A DNA stretch of 47,024 nucleotides from Aminivibrio pyruvatiphilus (GCF_004366815.1 NZ_SORI01000022.1:1-47024), one strand, 5' to 3'; positions 16,544 through 25,031 are shown, numbered from the stretch's first letter. Program-made: numbers and translations. The notes: generated from the sequence alone by a model not told the origin.

Positions 16544-17836
16544 CTACGCTCCCCTGAGCAGCCGGGGAAGGAAGAGGATGATGTCCGGGAACCAGGTGAG
16601 GATAAACAGTACCGCGATCAATGCAAGCAGGTAGGGCACCACGTCCCTCATGATCTTGTCGATGGAGATCTTGGTGATGCTGGACACCACGAAGAGGTCC
16701 AGTCCCACCGGGGGCGTGATGCACCCGATGGCGAGGTTCACCACCATGAGTACGCCGAAAAAGACGGGGTCGATCCCGAGGGAGAGGGCTACCGGCAGAA
16801 GGATAGGTGTCAGGATGACCACCGCCGCCGAGGCGTTGAGCAGAGTTCCTATGAAGAGGAGCAGCACGTTCACCAGCATGAGGAAGACCAGGGGGCTGTC
16901 CGTCATGGCGGTGAAACCGGCCGCTATCTTGTGGGGAACCTGGGCGTTGGTGAGGATCCAGCCGAAGAGGTTGGCAGCCCCCACCACGTACATGATCATG
17001 GTGGTGCTGGTGGCTGCGCTCAGGAGCACCTTGGGAACGTCCTTCCACTTCAGCTCCCTGTAGACGAACTTGCCGATGACCGCTCCGTAGACCGCGGCCA
17101 CCGCAGAGGCTTCCGTGGGGGTGAAGATGCCCCCGTAGATGCCGCCGAGGATGATCACCGGCATGAGAAGGGCCCAGATGCATTCCTTGAAGGTGGAGGC
17201 TATCCGTGCGAAGGTGGCCTTTCCCTCGCCGAGATATCCTTTCTTTCTGGCGATGAACCAGCTCACAATGCAGGTGGCTCCTCCCATGAGGATGCCGGGG
17301 GCGAAGCCGCCCATGAAGAGGTCTCCGATGGAGGTTCCGGCGATGACCCCGTAGACCACCATGGTGACGCTCGGGGGGATGACGATGCCCACGGTGCCCC
17401 CCGTGGCTACCACTGCCGCCGCGAATGACTTGGGATAGCCCCGCTTTTCCATCTCGTCGATCATGGCAACGCCGATGGCTGCGGTGGTTGCCGCCGAGGA
17501 ACCGGAAAGGGCGGCGAAGAACATGCCGGCCACCGCCACCACGAGGGCAAGTCCCCCGGCGAGGGCCCCCACCAGGGCGTTGGCGAAATTGACAATCCTT
17601 CTGGTCACGCCTCCCGAGGACATGAAGGAACCCGCGAGCATAAAGAAGGGCACCGCCATGAAGGAGAAGGAGTCGATGGAAGTGAACATCCGCTGGGCCA
17701 CCACGATGAGGGGAACGTTCATGGTGGCGTAGACCACGATGGCGGACGAGAGGCCGAGGGCGGCCGCGATGGGCGCTCCCGTCAGGAGAACGGTGATGAA
17801 GAAGAAGAGCAGAAGCCAGAGAGTGAGATCCGTCAT
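16544..17836 (-). CDS. dctM: TRAP transporter large permease (DctM family), second set
   Basis: 430 aa integral membrane protein of the DctM family. It has 'FMAVPFFMLAGSFMSSGG' near residue 58, 'ALSGSSAATTAAIG' near 103, 'VGIVIPPSVTMVVYGVIAG' near 143 and 'IGCITPPVGLDLFVVSSI' near 380, all family positions. The ATG (MTDLTLW) overlaps the dctQ stop by 4 bp; the longer frame upstream lies within dctQ. Together with dctP, dctQ and the malic enzyme gene it forms one leftward unit, so C4-dicarboxylate import is the likely role, though the substrate is inferred from context only. Confidence 0.93.
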   Translation of the reverse strand: MTDLTLWLLLFFFITVLLTGAPIAAALGLSSAIVVYATMNVPLIVVAQRMFTSIDSFSFMAVPFFMLAGSFMSSGGVTRRIVNFANALVGALAGGLALVVAVAGMFFAALSGSSAATTAAIGVAMIDEMEKRGYPKSFAAAVVATGGTVGIVIPPSVTMVVYGVIAGTSIGDLFMGGFAPGILMGGATCIVSWFIARKKGYLGEGKATFARIASTFKECIWALLMPVIILGGIYGGIFTPTEASAVAAVYGAVIGKFVYRELKWKDVPKVLLSAATSTTMIMYVVGAANLFGWILTNAQVPHKIAAGFTAMTDSPLVFLMLVNVLLLFIGTLLNASAAVVILTPILLPVALSLGIDPVFFGVLMVVNLAIGCITPPVGLDLFVVSSITKISIDKIMRDVVPYLLALIAVLFILTWFPDIILFLPRLLRGA

Positions 17837-18306
17837 GCCGTTTCCCTCCTCCGGACGAGATCGAAAAGTTCTTCGAGGGCGAGGAGGAGCATGCCCCCGC
17901 AGCCCAGGGGGATGGAGATGTACATGTAGGACATGGGGATTTCCATGGCCGGCGACGTTTGCCAGACTGCAAGCTGTACCATGCGGATTCCCTGCCAGAC
18001 CATGACGGCCAGAAAAGCTATGCTGCAGAGGCATCCCGCGATTTTGAGCCTGCGGAGTCTTTCGCCCGTGAACCGCTCCGTGAGCAGCCCCACCACCATG
18101 TGCCCTCCCTGCCGGGATACCACGGGCAGGGAGAGGAAGGTCACCCAGACGAAAAGGTACCGTGAGAGCTCTTCGGAGTAGCTTGCCGTGTAGTGGAAGA
18201 AGTACCTCGAAACCACCTGGAGAAAGATGATGATCAGCATAAGGCCGATGCCCGCCATGGAGAGGAAGGCAAAGGTTTTTTCCATAAGCGCGAGGAATTT
18301 TTTCAT
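17833..18306 (-). CDS. dctQ: TRAP transporter small permease (DctQ family), second set
   Basis: 157 aa with four predicted helices and the DctQ signature 'VVSRYFFHYTASYSEELSRY' near residue 31, followed by 'FVWVTFLSLPVVSRQGGHM'. It overlaps dctM by an ATGA and lies 76 bp after dctP, a gap occupied by a terminator-like hairpin. It should form the membrane complex with the DctM at 16544-17836. Confidence 0.9.
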   Translation of the reverse strand: MKKFLALMEKTFAFLSMAGIGLMLIIIFLQVVSRYFFHYTASYSEELSRYLFVWVTFLSLPVVSRQGGHMVVGLLTERFTGERLRRLKIAGCLCSIAFLAVMVWQGIRMVQLAVWQTSPAMEIPMSYMYISIPLGCGGMLLLALEELFDLVRRRETA

Positions 18307-18335
18307 TCAGCCGCCTCCGTTCGGATGGTGAGTTG

Positions 18336-18373
18336 AAAAAAGACGGGAGCGGCGCAAAGGGGCCGCTCCCGTC
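18336..18373 (-). terminator. Terminator-like hairpin between dctP and dctQ
   Basis: A 12-bp perfect stem (18342-18353 with 18362-18373) is followed on the minus strand by six T residues (18336-18341). It lies 9 bp past the dctP stop, inside an otherwise continuous dctP-dctQ-dctM unit, so it probably acts as a partial terminator or an mRNA 3'-end stabiliser that raises binding-protein output over the permeases. Confidence 0.8.
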
Positions 18374-18382
18374 CGGAGAAAA

Positions 18383-19357
18383 TCAGTTCACGTTGACGAT
18401 GGCTTCGATGTTGTGCTTGCCGAGTTTTTCCTCGAACATGGCCCACACGGGCTTCGTGGCTTCCATGAAGGCGGCCTTGTCTACGTCGTCGTTGATCTCG
18501 CTCTTTCCGCTCTCGCGGATTTTATCCCAATACTGGTTCTCGAGCTGCCGGCACAGGTCGCGCTGCCAGTCACGGGCTTCGTCGGCAGCTTCCTGGATGG
18601 CCTTCCGGTGGTTCTCGGGGAGCTTGCTCCACACGCCCATGGCAACGAGAAGAGGCTCCGCGGAGTAGGTGTGGGCGGTGAGGGAGATGTATTTCTGCAC
18701 CTCGAAGAAACGGGATGTGAAGATGTGGGCCGCCGGGTTCTCCTGGCCGTCCACCACGCCCTGCTGCATGGCGGTGAACAGTTCGCCGAAGGCCATGGGG
18801 GTGGGGCTTGCGCCGAGGATCTTCATCATTTCGATGTAGATGGGCTGCTCCATGACCCGGATCTTCAGGCCTTTCACATCCTCGGGCTTCCGGATGGGGT
18901 TCCTGTTGTTGGTCATGTGGCGGACGCCGTTCTCCCACATGGAGAGAACCTTGATACCCCGCTTCTCGAGGGGCTGGCAGATCTCCATGCCCACGGAATC
19001 GAGAGCCTTGTAGGCGTGGGGAATGTCGCGGAAGATGAAGGGAAGGTCGAACACGGCCGCCTCGGTAAGGAAGTTGCCGAGGACGGCGGTGCTGGTGAGG
19101 GTCATGTCCACCGTTCCGAAGGTGAGACCCTCGATGAGGTCGCGCTGGTTTCCGAGCTGGCTGCTGGGAAATACCTGGACTTCAACCGCGCCGCCCGTCT
19201 TGTCCTTCACCAGCTCGGCGAATTTCACCGCGCCCTGGGCGTATGGGTTCTGGGGGTCGGCGATGTGCCCCAGCTTGAGGGTGTGCTCCGCCGCGAAGGC
19301 GGCCGATGCCGCCGCTACGAGCAGTACTGCAAGAAACACGACCGAAAAACGTTTCAT
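18383..19357 (-). CDS. dctP: TRAP transporter substrate-binding protein (DctP family)
   Basis: 324 aa periplasmic protein with a clear signal peptide (MKRFSVVFLAVLL... cut after AAFAA near residue 23). The mature part has the DctP pattern: 'LKLGHIADPQNPYAQGA', 'FPSSQLGNQRDLIEGLTFG', 'KGLKIRVMEQPIY' with the conserved carboxylate-binding Arg167, and 'GVVDGQENP' near 210. Its position 48 bp after a malic enzyme gene suggests it captures malate or a related C4-dicarboxylate; ligand identity is inference. Its unusually strong downstream hairpin agrees with high demand for the binding protein. Confidence 0.93.
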   Translation of the reverse strand: MKRFSVVFLAVLLVAAASAAFAAEHTLKLGHIADPQNPYAQGAVKFAELVKDKTGGAVEVQVFPSSQLGNQRDLIEGLTFGTVDMTLTSTAVLGNFLTEAAVFDLPFIFRDIPHAYKALDSVGMEICQPLEKRGIKVLSMWENGVRHMTNNRNPIRKPEDVKGLKIRVMEQPIYIEMMKILGASPTPMAFGELFTAMQQGVVDGQENPAAHIFTSRFFEVQKYISLTAHTYSAEPLLVAMGVWSKLPENHRKAIQEAADEARDWQRDLCRQLENQYWDKIRESGKSEINDDVDKAAFMEATKPVWAMFEEKLGKHNIEAIVNVN

Positions 19358-19405
19358 CCCTTTTCTGCCTCCTCTATGAAATGAAGTATGCCATTAAGGC
19401 CCGAA

Positions 19406-20590
19406 TCAGATTCTTGCCACCCCCGTCTTCCTGGCGGCTTCCGCGACCGCCGCGGCGATGGCGGGGACGACCCTTTCGTCCATGACCTCGGTGATGATTC
19501 TGTCCGGCCGCAGTTCGTCCTCCGGCACCAGCCCGGCGAGGGCGTAGGCGGCGGCGAGCTTCATCTCCTCGTTGATGACCGAGGCCCGCACGTCCAGGGC
19601 TCCCCTGAAGATTCCGGGGAAACCGAGGCAGTTGTTGATCTGGTTGGGGAAGTCGCTTCTTCCCGTGGCCACCACGGCGGCTCCAGCGGCGAGGGCCTCG
19701 TCGGGGTAGATCTCCGGGGTGGGGTTTGCCATGGCGAAAATGATGGCCTTCGGGGCCATGGTCTTCACCATATCCTGGTCGATGATTCCGGGGCCGGAGA
19801 GACCGAGGAACACGTCTGCGCCCTTCATCACGTCGGCCACGGAGCCCTTCTCCCTGTTGGGATTGGAAGTCCCGGCGAGCTCTTCCTTGGCCCAGTTCAT
19901 GTGTTCCGTGCGCCCCTTGTAGATGGCGCCGCCCCGGTCGCAGAGAATGACGTTCTTCGCCCCGGCGGACATGAGGAACTTGCAGATGGCCGTACCGGCG
20001 GCGCCGGCTCCCGTCATGACGATTTTAACGTTGCCGATGTCCTTTCCCACCACTTTCAGGGCGTTCAGCAGCCCGGAGAGAACGATGACGGCCGTTCCGT
20101 GCTGGTCGTCGTGGAATATGGGAATGTCCGCTATCTCCTGGAGCTTCCGTTCGACTTCGAAGCACCGTGGGGCCGCGATATCCTCGAGGTTCACCCCGCC
20201 GAAGGAGGAGAGGATGAGGGCGGCGGTCCTGACGATCTCGTCGGTATCCTTGGAATTGATGCAGATGGGGAAGGCGTCAATGTCGGCGAAGCGCTTGAAG
20301 AGGATGGACTTGCCCTCCATGACGGGAAGGGCCGCGTCGGGACCGATGTCGCCCAGGCCGAGAACCGCCGTCCCGTCGGTGATGACGGCCACCATGTTGG
20401 CCTTGGAGGTCACTTCGAAGATGGAATCCCTGTTCCGCCCGATCTCCCTGCAGGGTTCGGCCACTCCGGGAGTGTAGGCCAGGGCCAGGTCGGCCATGGA
20501 GTTGACGGGCATCTTGCTTTCGATGGCCACCTTGCCCTTTTTCGCCCTGTGCAGATCCAGGGACTTTGCGTAGACTTCCTCGCTTCTCAT
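19406..20590 (-). CDS. NAD(P)-dependent malic enzyme (short form)
   Basis: 394 aa, the size of short bacterial malic enzymes that convert malate to pyruvate and CO2 with reduction of NAD(P)+. Visible motifs are 'ALAYTPGVAEPCREI' with catalytic Tyr39, 'VITDGTAVLGLGDIGP' near 70, the metal-binding 'FHDDQHGTAVIVLSGLLNA' near 155, the dinucleotide fold 'IVMTGAGAAGTAICKFL' near 185, and 'ANPTPEIYPDEA' near 280. The ATG chosen (MRSEEVY) follows AAGGAGG by 7 bp. With the dctPQM genes downstream it makes a compact malate uptake and decarboxylation unit giving pyruvate and reducing power. Confidence 0.93.
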   Translation of the reverse strand: MRSEEVYAKSLDLHRAKKGKVAIESKMPVNSMADLALAYTPGVAEPCREIGRNRDSIFEVTSKANMVAVITDGTAVLGLGDIGPDAALPVMEGKSILFKRFADIDAFPICINSKDTDEIVRTAALILSSFGGVNLEDIAAPRCFEVERKLQEIADIPIFHDDQHGTAVIVLSGLLNALKVVGKDIGNVKIVMTGAGAAGTAICKFLMSAGAKNVILCDRGGAIYKGRTEHMNWAKEELAGTSNPNREKGSVADVMKGADVFLGLSGPGIIDQDMVKTMAPKAIIFAMANPTPEIYPDEALAAGAAVVATGRSDFPNQINNCLGFPGIFRGALDVRASVINEEMKLAAAYALAGLVPEDELRPDRIITEVMDERVVPAIAAAVAEAARKTGVARI

Positions 20591-20754
20591 GAAAGAACCT
20601 CCTTCGCGGAAATGAAAAATATATAAGGTCGCACTGCAGATTTCAGGAACCCACAACAGGTATTCTAACACTATCAGGGAAAATCGCCGTACATTTAGGA
20701 CTGATTCATGGTGCGGCGAGGCAAGGGAAGCCGGTTTTCGACATAAGGAAGAGC

Positions 20755-20825
20755 ATCTGACTGGTATACCATGGAAGCCAAATGTTTTCAGTCAGATTAT
20801 ATTCACAAATCATCAAATTTGTCAA
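20755..20825 (-). promoter_or_regulatory. Strong promoter with overlapping inverted repeat, upstream of malic enzyme
   Basis: On the minus strand TTGACA (20820-20825) and TATAAT (20796-20801), both consensus, are 18 bp apart, placing transcription start near 20789. A perfect 9-bp inverted repeat, ATCTGACTG (20755-20763) and CAGTCAGAT (20789-20797), begins in the -10 box and would span the first transcribed bases; GGTATACC, itself a palindrome, lies at 20763-20770. It may be an operator or a 5' hairpin of the mRNA. About 200 bp of leader separate it from the malic enzyme start; nothing else was recognised in that leader. Confidence 0.7.
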
Positions 20826-20884
20826 ACTTTTCCCTGCCGCCTGTCTAAATCAGCAGTGTTTCCAGGCAGAGGGAGTGCTCTGCG

Positions 20885-22162
20885 CTACAGGAGATCCCTG
20901 GAGAGGAAGGGAGACGCCGCCAGCTCCTCCCGGGTCATGTACAGCGGGTGGTCCAGGCAAAGACGGAGAACACTCTCCCTGTACGATGGACCTTCTGCGG
21001 GCTTCTTTTCCAGCAGGTCGGCGGCGATGCGGGCCGTTTCCTCCGCATCGCCGCCGGTGAAGCCCCGGCTTGTGACGCCCGCGAGACCGATGCGGATGCC
21101 GCTGGTGACGGTGGGCTTTTCCGGGTCGAAGGGGATGAGGTTCATGTTCACCGTGATCCCGGCGGCATGGAGGAGATCTTCGGCTTCCCTGCCCGTGAGG
21201 CCCTTGCTGCGGAGGTCCACCAGCATCAGGTGGTTGTCCGTGCCGCCCGAAACGAGGCTGAACCCCCGGGACGTCAGGACCGAGGCGAACCTGGCGGCGT
21301 TCTCCACCGTCCGCCGGCCGTAGTTCCGGAAGTCCTCCGTCATGGCGAGCCTGAAGGTCAGGGCTTTTCCCGCCATGATCTGGGGGATGGGACCTCCCTG
21401 GATGCCGGGGAAGATGGCCTTGTCGATCCTGGAGGCGAATTCCTTCCGGCAGAGGATGTTGCCTCCCCGGGCGCCCCGCATGGTCTTCGTGGTGGTGAAG
21501 GTGACGAAATGGGCGTGGGGGACGGGGCTGGGATGGACTCCCGCCGCCACGAGGCCGGCGATGTGGGCCATGTCCACCAGGAAATAGGCCCCCACTTTAT
21601 CGGCGATCCCGGCGAACCGGGCGAAGTCGATGACCCTGGGGTAGGCGCTCCCTCCGGCGATGATCATCTTCGGGCGGTGTTCCAGGGCGAGCCTTTCGGC
21701 CTCGTCATAGTCGATCCGGCCCGTCTCCCTGTCCACGCCGTAGCTGAAGGCCCGGAAGAACTTTCCGGAGATGTTCACAGCCGTTCCGTGGGACAGGTGT
21801 CCCCCGTGCCGGAGGTCCATGCCGAGGATGACGTCACCGGGTTCGAGCATGGCCATGAACACGGCGAGGTTCGCGTTCACCCCGGAATGGGGCTGGACGT
21901 TGGCGTGCTCCGCTCCGAAGAGGGTCTTGGCCCGCTCGATGGCGAGGCTTTCCACCACGTCGATGAACCGGCATCCTCCATGGTACCGCTTTCCGGGGTA
22001 GCCTTCGGCGTACTTGTTGGTGAGCACCGATCCCTGGGCTTCGAGGATCACCTCCGGGACGAAGTTTTCCGACGCGATGAGCTCGATGGTGAGGTTCTGC
22101 CGTGCCTTTTCCCCCTCAATCGCCTCGGCGAGTTCGGGGTCGATGAACGATACGAGATTCAT
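20885..22162 (-). CDS. glyA: Serine hydroxymethyltransferase
   Basis: 425 aa PLP enzyme that interconverts serine and glycine with tetrahydrofolate. Fold-defining motifs are present: '[20 protein letters not shown]' near residue 27, '[10 protein letters not shown]' near 55, '[14 protein letters not shown]' near 88, 'GGHLSHG' near 120 and '[13 protein letters not shown]' near 197. The PLP-binding lysine is Lys226 in [14 protein letters not shown]. In most family members the residue before it is His (THK); here it is Thr225, read directly from the codon. The ribosome site GGAGG is about 13 bp from the ATG, longer than usual. The thioesterase gene lies 50 bp upstream on the same strand. Confidence 0.93.
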   Translation of the reverse strand: MNLVSFIDPELAEAIEGEKARQNLTIELIASENFVPEVILEAQGSVLTNKYAEGYPGKRYHGGCRFIDVVESLAIERAKTLFGAEHANVQPHSGVNANLAVFMAMLEPGDVILGMDLRHGGHLSHGTAVNISGKFFRAFSYGVDRETGRIDYDEAERLALEHRPKMIIAGGSAYPRVIDFARFAGIADKVGAYFLVDMAHIAGLVAAGVHPSPVPHAHFVTFTTTKTMRGARGGNILCRKEFASRIDKAIFPGIQGGPIPQIMAGKALTFRLAMTEDFRNYGRRTVENAARFASVLTSRGFSLVSGGTDNHLMLVDLRSKGLTGREAEDLLHAAGITVNMNLIPFDPEKPTVTSGIRIGLAGVTSRGFTGGDAEETARIAADLLEKKPAEGPSYRESVLRLCLDHPLYMTREELAASPFLSRDLL

Positions 22163-22212
22163 GGGTCTTCGTCAGCCTCCTTGGGCAATATTCGGCTCCC
22201 GGTTTCGGCGGG

Positions 22213-22635
22213 TCAGCTTCCGCCGCCGGGCATCCTGATGAACAGGGCGGTCGCTTCGGCCACCGTTTTCCCCCTGTCATCGGCCATCCGTGCCGCTGTG
22301 GTGATTTTCCGCCCCGACTGCCTGTCCACCTTTCCTTCCACCACGTATTCCTTTCCTTCCTGCACGGGGCGGAGGTACCGGACGGACATCTCTCCCGTCA
22401 CCGCCCATGTGCCGATGGTTTTCCTCACGGCCCACGCCATGGCGTCGTCGAACACCGAGGCGATGATGCCCCCGTGGACCATGCCCTCGTAGCCGCACCA
22501 CGTGGTATCCGGCCGTATGCGGATTTCCGTCCTGTGTTCCTCTTCGTTCCAGTAAATCTCCACGCCGAGGCTCCGGCTGTTTTCCTCCGGGGAACCGCAG
22601 ACGAAGCATCCCCTGGACCGGGGCATTTTTTCCAT
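22213..22635 (-). CDS. PaaI-type hotdog-fold acyl-CoA thioesterase
   Basis: 140 aa single hotdog domain. The sequence 'GYEGMVHGGIIASVFDDAMAW' near residue 48 is the family's core helix with the GGI/Asp pattern used for thioester hydrolysis. The N-terminus carries 'CFVCGSPEENSRSLG', a short Cys-x-x-Cys segment common in this subgroup. It should hydrolyse a small acyl- or aryl-CoA; the substrate is unknown. An AGGAG site lies 9 bp before the ATG. It is divergent from the small protein gene at 22734 and is followed by glyA on the same strand. Confidence 0.82.
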   Translation of the reverse strand: MEKMPRSRGCFVCGSPEENSRSLGVEIYWNEEEHRTEIRIRPDTTWCGYEGMVHGGIIASVFDDAMAWAVRKTIGTWAVTGEMSVRYLRPVQEGKEYVVEGKVDRQSGRKITTAARMADDRGKTVAEATALFIRMPGGGS

Positions 22636-22669
22636 GGAATCCTGCTCCTTTCGGGAAGTAGCTCATTCA

Positions 22670-22701
22670 ATTATATCCGAAGGGGCCTCGGACGGTATAA
22701 T
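22670..22701. promoter_or_regulatory. Divergent -10 elements between thioesterase and amidohydrolase units
   Basis: A TATAAT on the plus strand (22696-22701) precedes the small protein gene by 32 bp. A TATAAT on the minus strand (22670-22675) precedes the thioesterase gene. Matching -35 boxes are poor on both strands, so only the -10 elements are supported. Confidence 0.4.
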
Positions 22702-22733
22702 GGATTCCACCACACTGCCCGGGAGGGATAGAC

Positions 22734-23009
22734 ATGCGCATCGCAGGCATGAGGGAAGATGACGACGGAAGCTGCCTGTACCTTGTCGAGGGGGAAGCAC
22801 CCTCGGGGGAGAGGCTGCTTTTTCTTTACGACGAGAACGGCAGGGAGGCCCGTCCGGCGGAACGGGCCGAGGCGGAAACCCTTTTCCGGGAGGGGCTCCT
22901 GGAGCGGTGCTCCCTTCCGGCGGAGGAGGTTTTCTTCCCCGACGAACTGGAGGACCTGGAAAGGATGCTTCTTTCCGCGGCAAAGAAAGAGGAGGAGGAA
23001 GAGAAATGA
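22734..23009 (+). CDS. Small acidic hypothetical protein
   Basis: 91 aa, rich in Glu and ending in a Lys/Glu tail (KKEEEEEK). No family was recognised. It begins at an ATG 8 bp after GGGAGGG and its TGA overlaps the ATG of the amidohydrolase gene, so the pair is translationally coupled. The first half (VEGEAPSGERLLFLYDENG) suggests beta strands and the second half a charged helix. Codon use matches neighbouring genes, which supports a real gene; the function is unknown. Confidence 0.75.
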   Translation: MRIAGMREDDDGSCLYLVEGEAPSGERLLFLYDENGREARPAERAEAETLFREGLLERCSLPAEEVFFPDELEDLERMLLSAAKKEEEEEK

Positions 23010-24613
23010 GCAAAACCGTTTTTTTCAACGGAAAAATATACACGCCCCGAGGCACGGCCGAAGCGCTCCTTGCGGAAGGGCAGACCATCGCTGCAGTGGG
23101 ACGGAACAGGGAAGTGCTCGAAAGGGCGGAGGGGGCCGAGAGGATAGACCTGGGCGGGAGGCTCATGCTCCCAGGATTTATCGACGGACACATGCATTTT
23201 CTTGCCTATGCCCTTTCACTGGAGCAGGCGGACCTCACGGGGTGCCGCTCCGTCCCCGAGGTCCGGGACAGGCTGAAGTCTTTCCTGGACAGGGAAAAGC
23301 CCGTCTCCGGAGAGTGGGTTTCCGGCCGGGGGTGGAACCACGAACATTTCGGAGAGCCCCGGATCTTCACCCGGGACGACCTGGACGACCTGGTTCCCTC
23401 AAACCCCGTGATCCTGTCCCGGGTGTGCGGCCACGTGGCGGTGCTCAATTCGAAAGCCCTTGAGATCCTGGGGATCACCGGCGACAGCCGCTTTCCCGGG
23501 GGGGTGGTGGACCTGGACGGCGCGGGGCATCCCACGGGCGTCATCCGGGAGACCGCGGTGGAATGGGTCCATTCCCGGAAACCCCTGCCGGACAGGGAGA
23601 AGCTCCGGAGGCTCGTGGCCAGGGCAGGTACGGCGGCGGCGGCGGCAGGGCTGACCTCCATCCATTCCGACGACCTGGGCTCCGTGGGGGGAGACTTCGA
23701 AACCATTCTCGGCCTCTATCTGGGCCTGGACGCGGAAGGGAAGATGCCCGTCAGGATAACGGAACAGCTCCTCCTCAGAAACAGGAAGGCCCTTGACCGG
23801 TTCCTGGCTTCGGGGTGGAGGACCGGCGACGGAAGCCCCGCCTTCCACATCGGCCCCCTCAAGATCCTGACCGACGGGTCCATGGGGGGGAGAACGGCCT
23901 TCCTGCGGGAGGAATACTCCGACATGCCGGGAGTCTACGGCGTGCCCATCTACGGGGCGGAGGAGCTGAACGACCTCGTCTGGACCGCCCACAGCGCGGG
24001 GATGCAGGTAGCCCTCCACGCCATCGGCGACGGCGCCCTGGACATGTGTCTCGACGCCCTGGAAAAGGCCAGGGAACGGAACCTGAGGAAGGCCCGCCAT
24101 TATATCGTCCACTGCCAGATGGGGGATATGGATCAGTACCACAGGATGGCCCGCCTCGGCGTGGGGGCCGCCATCCAGCCTCCCTTCGTTCCCTCGGACC
24201 GTCCCATGGCCCTGCGGAGGATCGGGGAGGACCGGGCCCGCAGGGGATACGCCTGGAAGACCCTCCTTGACCTGGGGATTTTTCTCTCGGGGGGCTCGGA
24301 CTGCCCGGTGGAGACCTTCGACCCCCTCTGGGGCATCTATACTGCCGTCACGCGGAAAGACCGGGACGGTGTTCCCGAAGGGGGATGGAACCCGGCCCAG
24401 AAGCTCACCGTGGAGGAGGCGGTGGACCTGTACACCAGGGGAGGGGCCTACGCCTCCTTCGAGGAGCACAAAAAGGGAACCCTCCAGGCGGGCAGGCTCG
24501 CCGACCTGGCCGTGCTCGACAGGGACATCTTTTCGGTTCCCCTGGAGGAGATTCCCGCCGGGAAAGCCGTGCTGACCATGATGGGAGGAAAGATCACCTT
24601 CCGGGATTTCTAG
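23006..24613 (+). CDS. YtcJ-like amidohydrolase (Amidohydro_3)
   Basis: 535 aa metal-dependent hydrolase of the amidohydrolase superfamily. It has the N-terminal 'VFFNGKIYTPRGTAEALLAE' beta sandwich, then 'LPGFIDGHMHFL' metal-binding His pair near residue 60, 'LKILTDGSMGGRTAFL' near 290, 'ALHAIGDGALDMCLDALE' near 335, 'HCQMGDMDQYHRM' near 372 and 'LSGGSDCPVETFDPLWGI' near 428, all typical of YtcJ and of N-substituted formamide deformylase. The exact substrate is unknown. Translation is coupled to the small acidic protein. Its end overlaps the convergent MoaD-like gene by 4 bp. Confidence 0.9.
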   Translation: MSKTVFFNGKIYTPRGTAEALLAEGQTIAAVGRNREVLERAEGAERIDLGGRLMLPGFIDGHMHFLAYALSLEQADLTGCRSVPEVRDRLKSFLDREKPVSGEWVSGRGWNHEHFGEPRIFTRDDLDDLVPSNPVILSRVCGHVAVLNSKALEILGITGDSRFPGGVVDLDGAGHPTGVIRETAVEWVHSRKPLPDREKLRRLVARAGTAAAAAGLTSIHSDDLGSVGGDFETILGLYLGLDAEGKMPVRITEQLLLRNRKALDRFLASGWRTGDGSPAFHIGPLKILTDGSMGGRTAFLREEYSDMPGVYGVPIYGAEELNDLVWTAHSAGMQVALHAIGDGALDMCLDALEKARERNLRKARHYIVHCQMGDMDQYHRMARLGVGAAIQPPFVPSDRPMALRRIGEDRARRGYAWKTLLDLGIFLSGGSDCPVETFDPLWGIYTAVTRKDRDGVPEGGWNPAQKLTVEEAVDLYTRGGAYASFEEHKKGTLQAGRLADLAVLDRDIFSVPLEEIPAGKAVLTMMGGKITFRDF

Positions 24614-24903
24614 CCTCCCGACAGGGGAAGATGAAATCGGACCTCCCCTCCCCCGGGGAGAGGGAGGTCCCTGTTCCGGGCCAGGAACTTCCCGTCGGCG
24701 CCGAAGGCCAGGATGCCCCGGTGGAGGCACCCCGCCTCTTCGTCCCACATGGACGGGGGGATATGGCCGGCGAACCGCTCCCGGATTCCGTCGAGGACAT
24801 CGCCGTAGACAGGGTTTTCCGGAAGCTCGAGGACGACGGCTTCACCGGAGGTCACCCCGAGGTTCATGGCGAGGACGCCGAAAAATCTGACTGTATATTG
24901 CAT
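24610..24903 (-). CDS. MoaD/ThiS-like ubiquitin-fold sulfur carrier
   Basis: 97 aa that starts 'YTVRFFGVLAMNLG' and ends in 'LPLSGG'. The beta-grasp start and a C-terminal Gly-Gly are what MoaD and ThiS need to be adenylated and carry sulfur as a thiocarboxylate. A GGAGG site precedes the ATG. No moa, moe or thi gene is nearby, so it is an orphan copy; a role in molybdopterin or tungstopterin synthesis, or in another sulfur-transfer pathway, is possible but not shown. The length is slightly above the usual 80-90 residues because of an insertion near the middle. Confidence 0.72.
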   Translation of the reverse strand: MQYTVRFFGVLAMNLGVTSGEAVVLELPENPVYGDVLDGIRERFAGHIPPSMWDEEAGCLHRGILAFGADGKFLARNRDLPLPGGGEVRFHLPLSGG

Positions 24904-24937
24904 GGATATTCCTCCTTTCCCGCTCTCTCCGGCTTCT

Positions 24938-24990
24938 ATTGTACATGGCCGGTCTCCGGGATTGAACGGCTCTCCGGATTATGCAATAAT
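24938..24990. promoter_or_regulatory. Back-to-back promoters with shared -35 region
   Basis: On the plus strand TTGAAC (24962-24967), 17 bp, AATAAT (24985-24990) points to the FAD oxidoreductase unit. On the minus strand TTCAAT (24961-24966), 17 bp, TACAAT (24938-24943) points to the MoaD-like gene. The two -35 boxes overlap, so the promoters would compete for polymerase or share a regulator. Confidence 0.5.
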
Positions 24991-25031
24991 CTGGCTGAAC
25001 TATAACAAATCTGCAAGAAGGAGCGTTCGCC

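Noticed and set aside
20865-20877. A 13-base match GGCAGAGGGAGTG also present at 4477-4489, considered as a second copy of the hairpin element.
   Set aside because: Flanking sequence does not match and the partner arms are absent; likely chance or a small hairpin after glyA.
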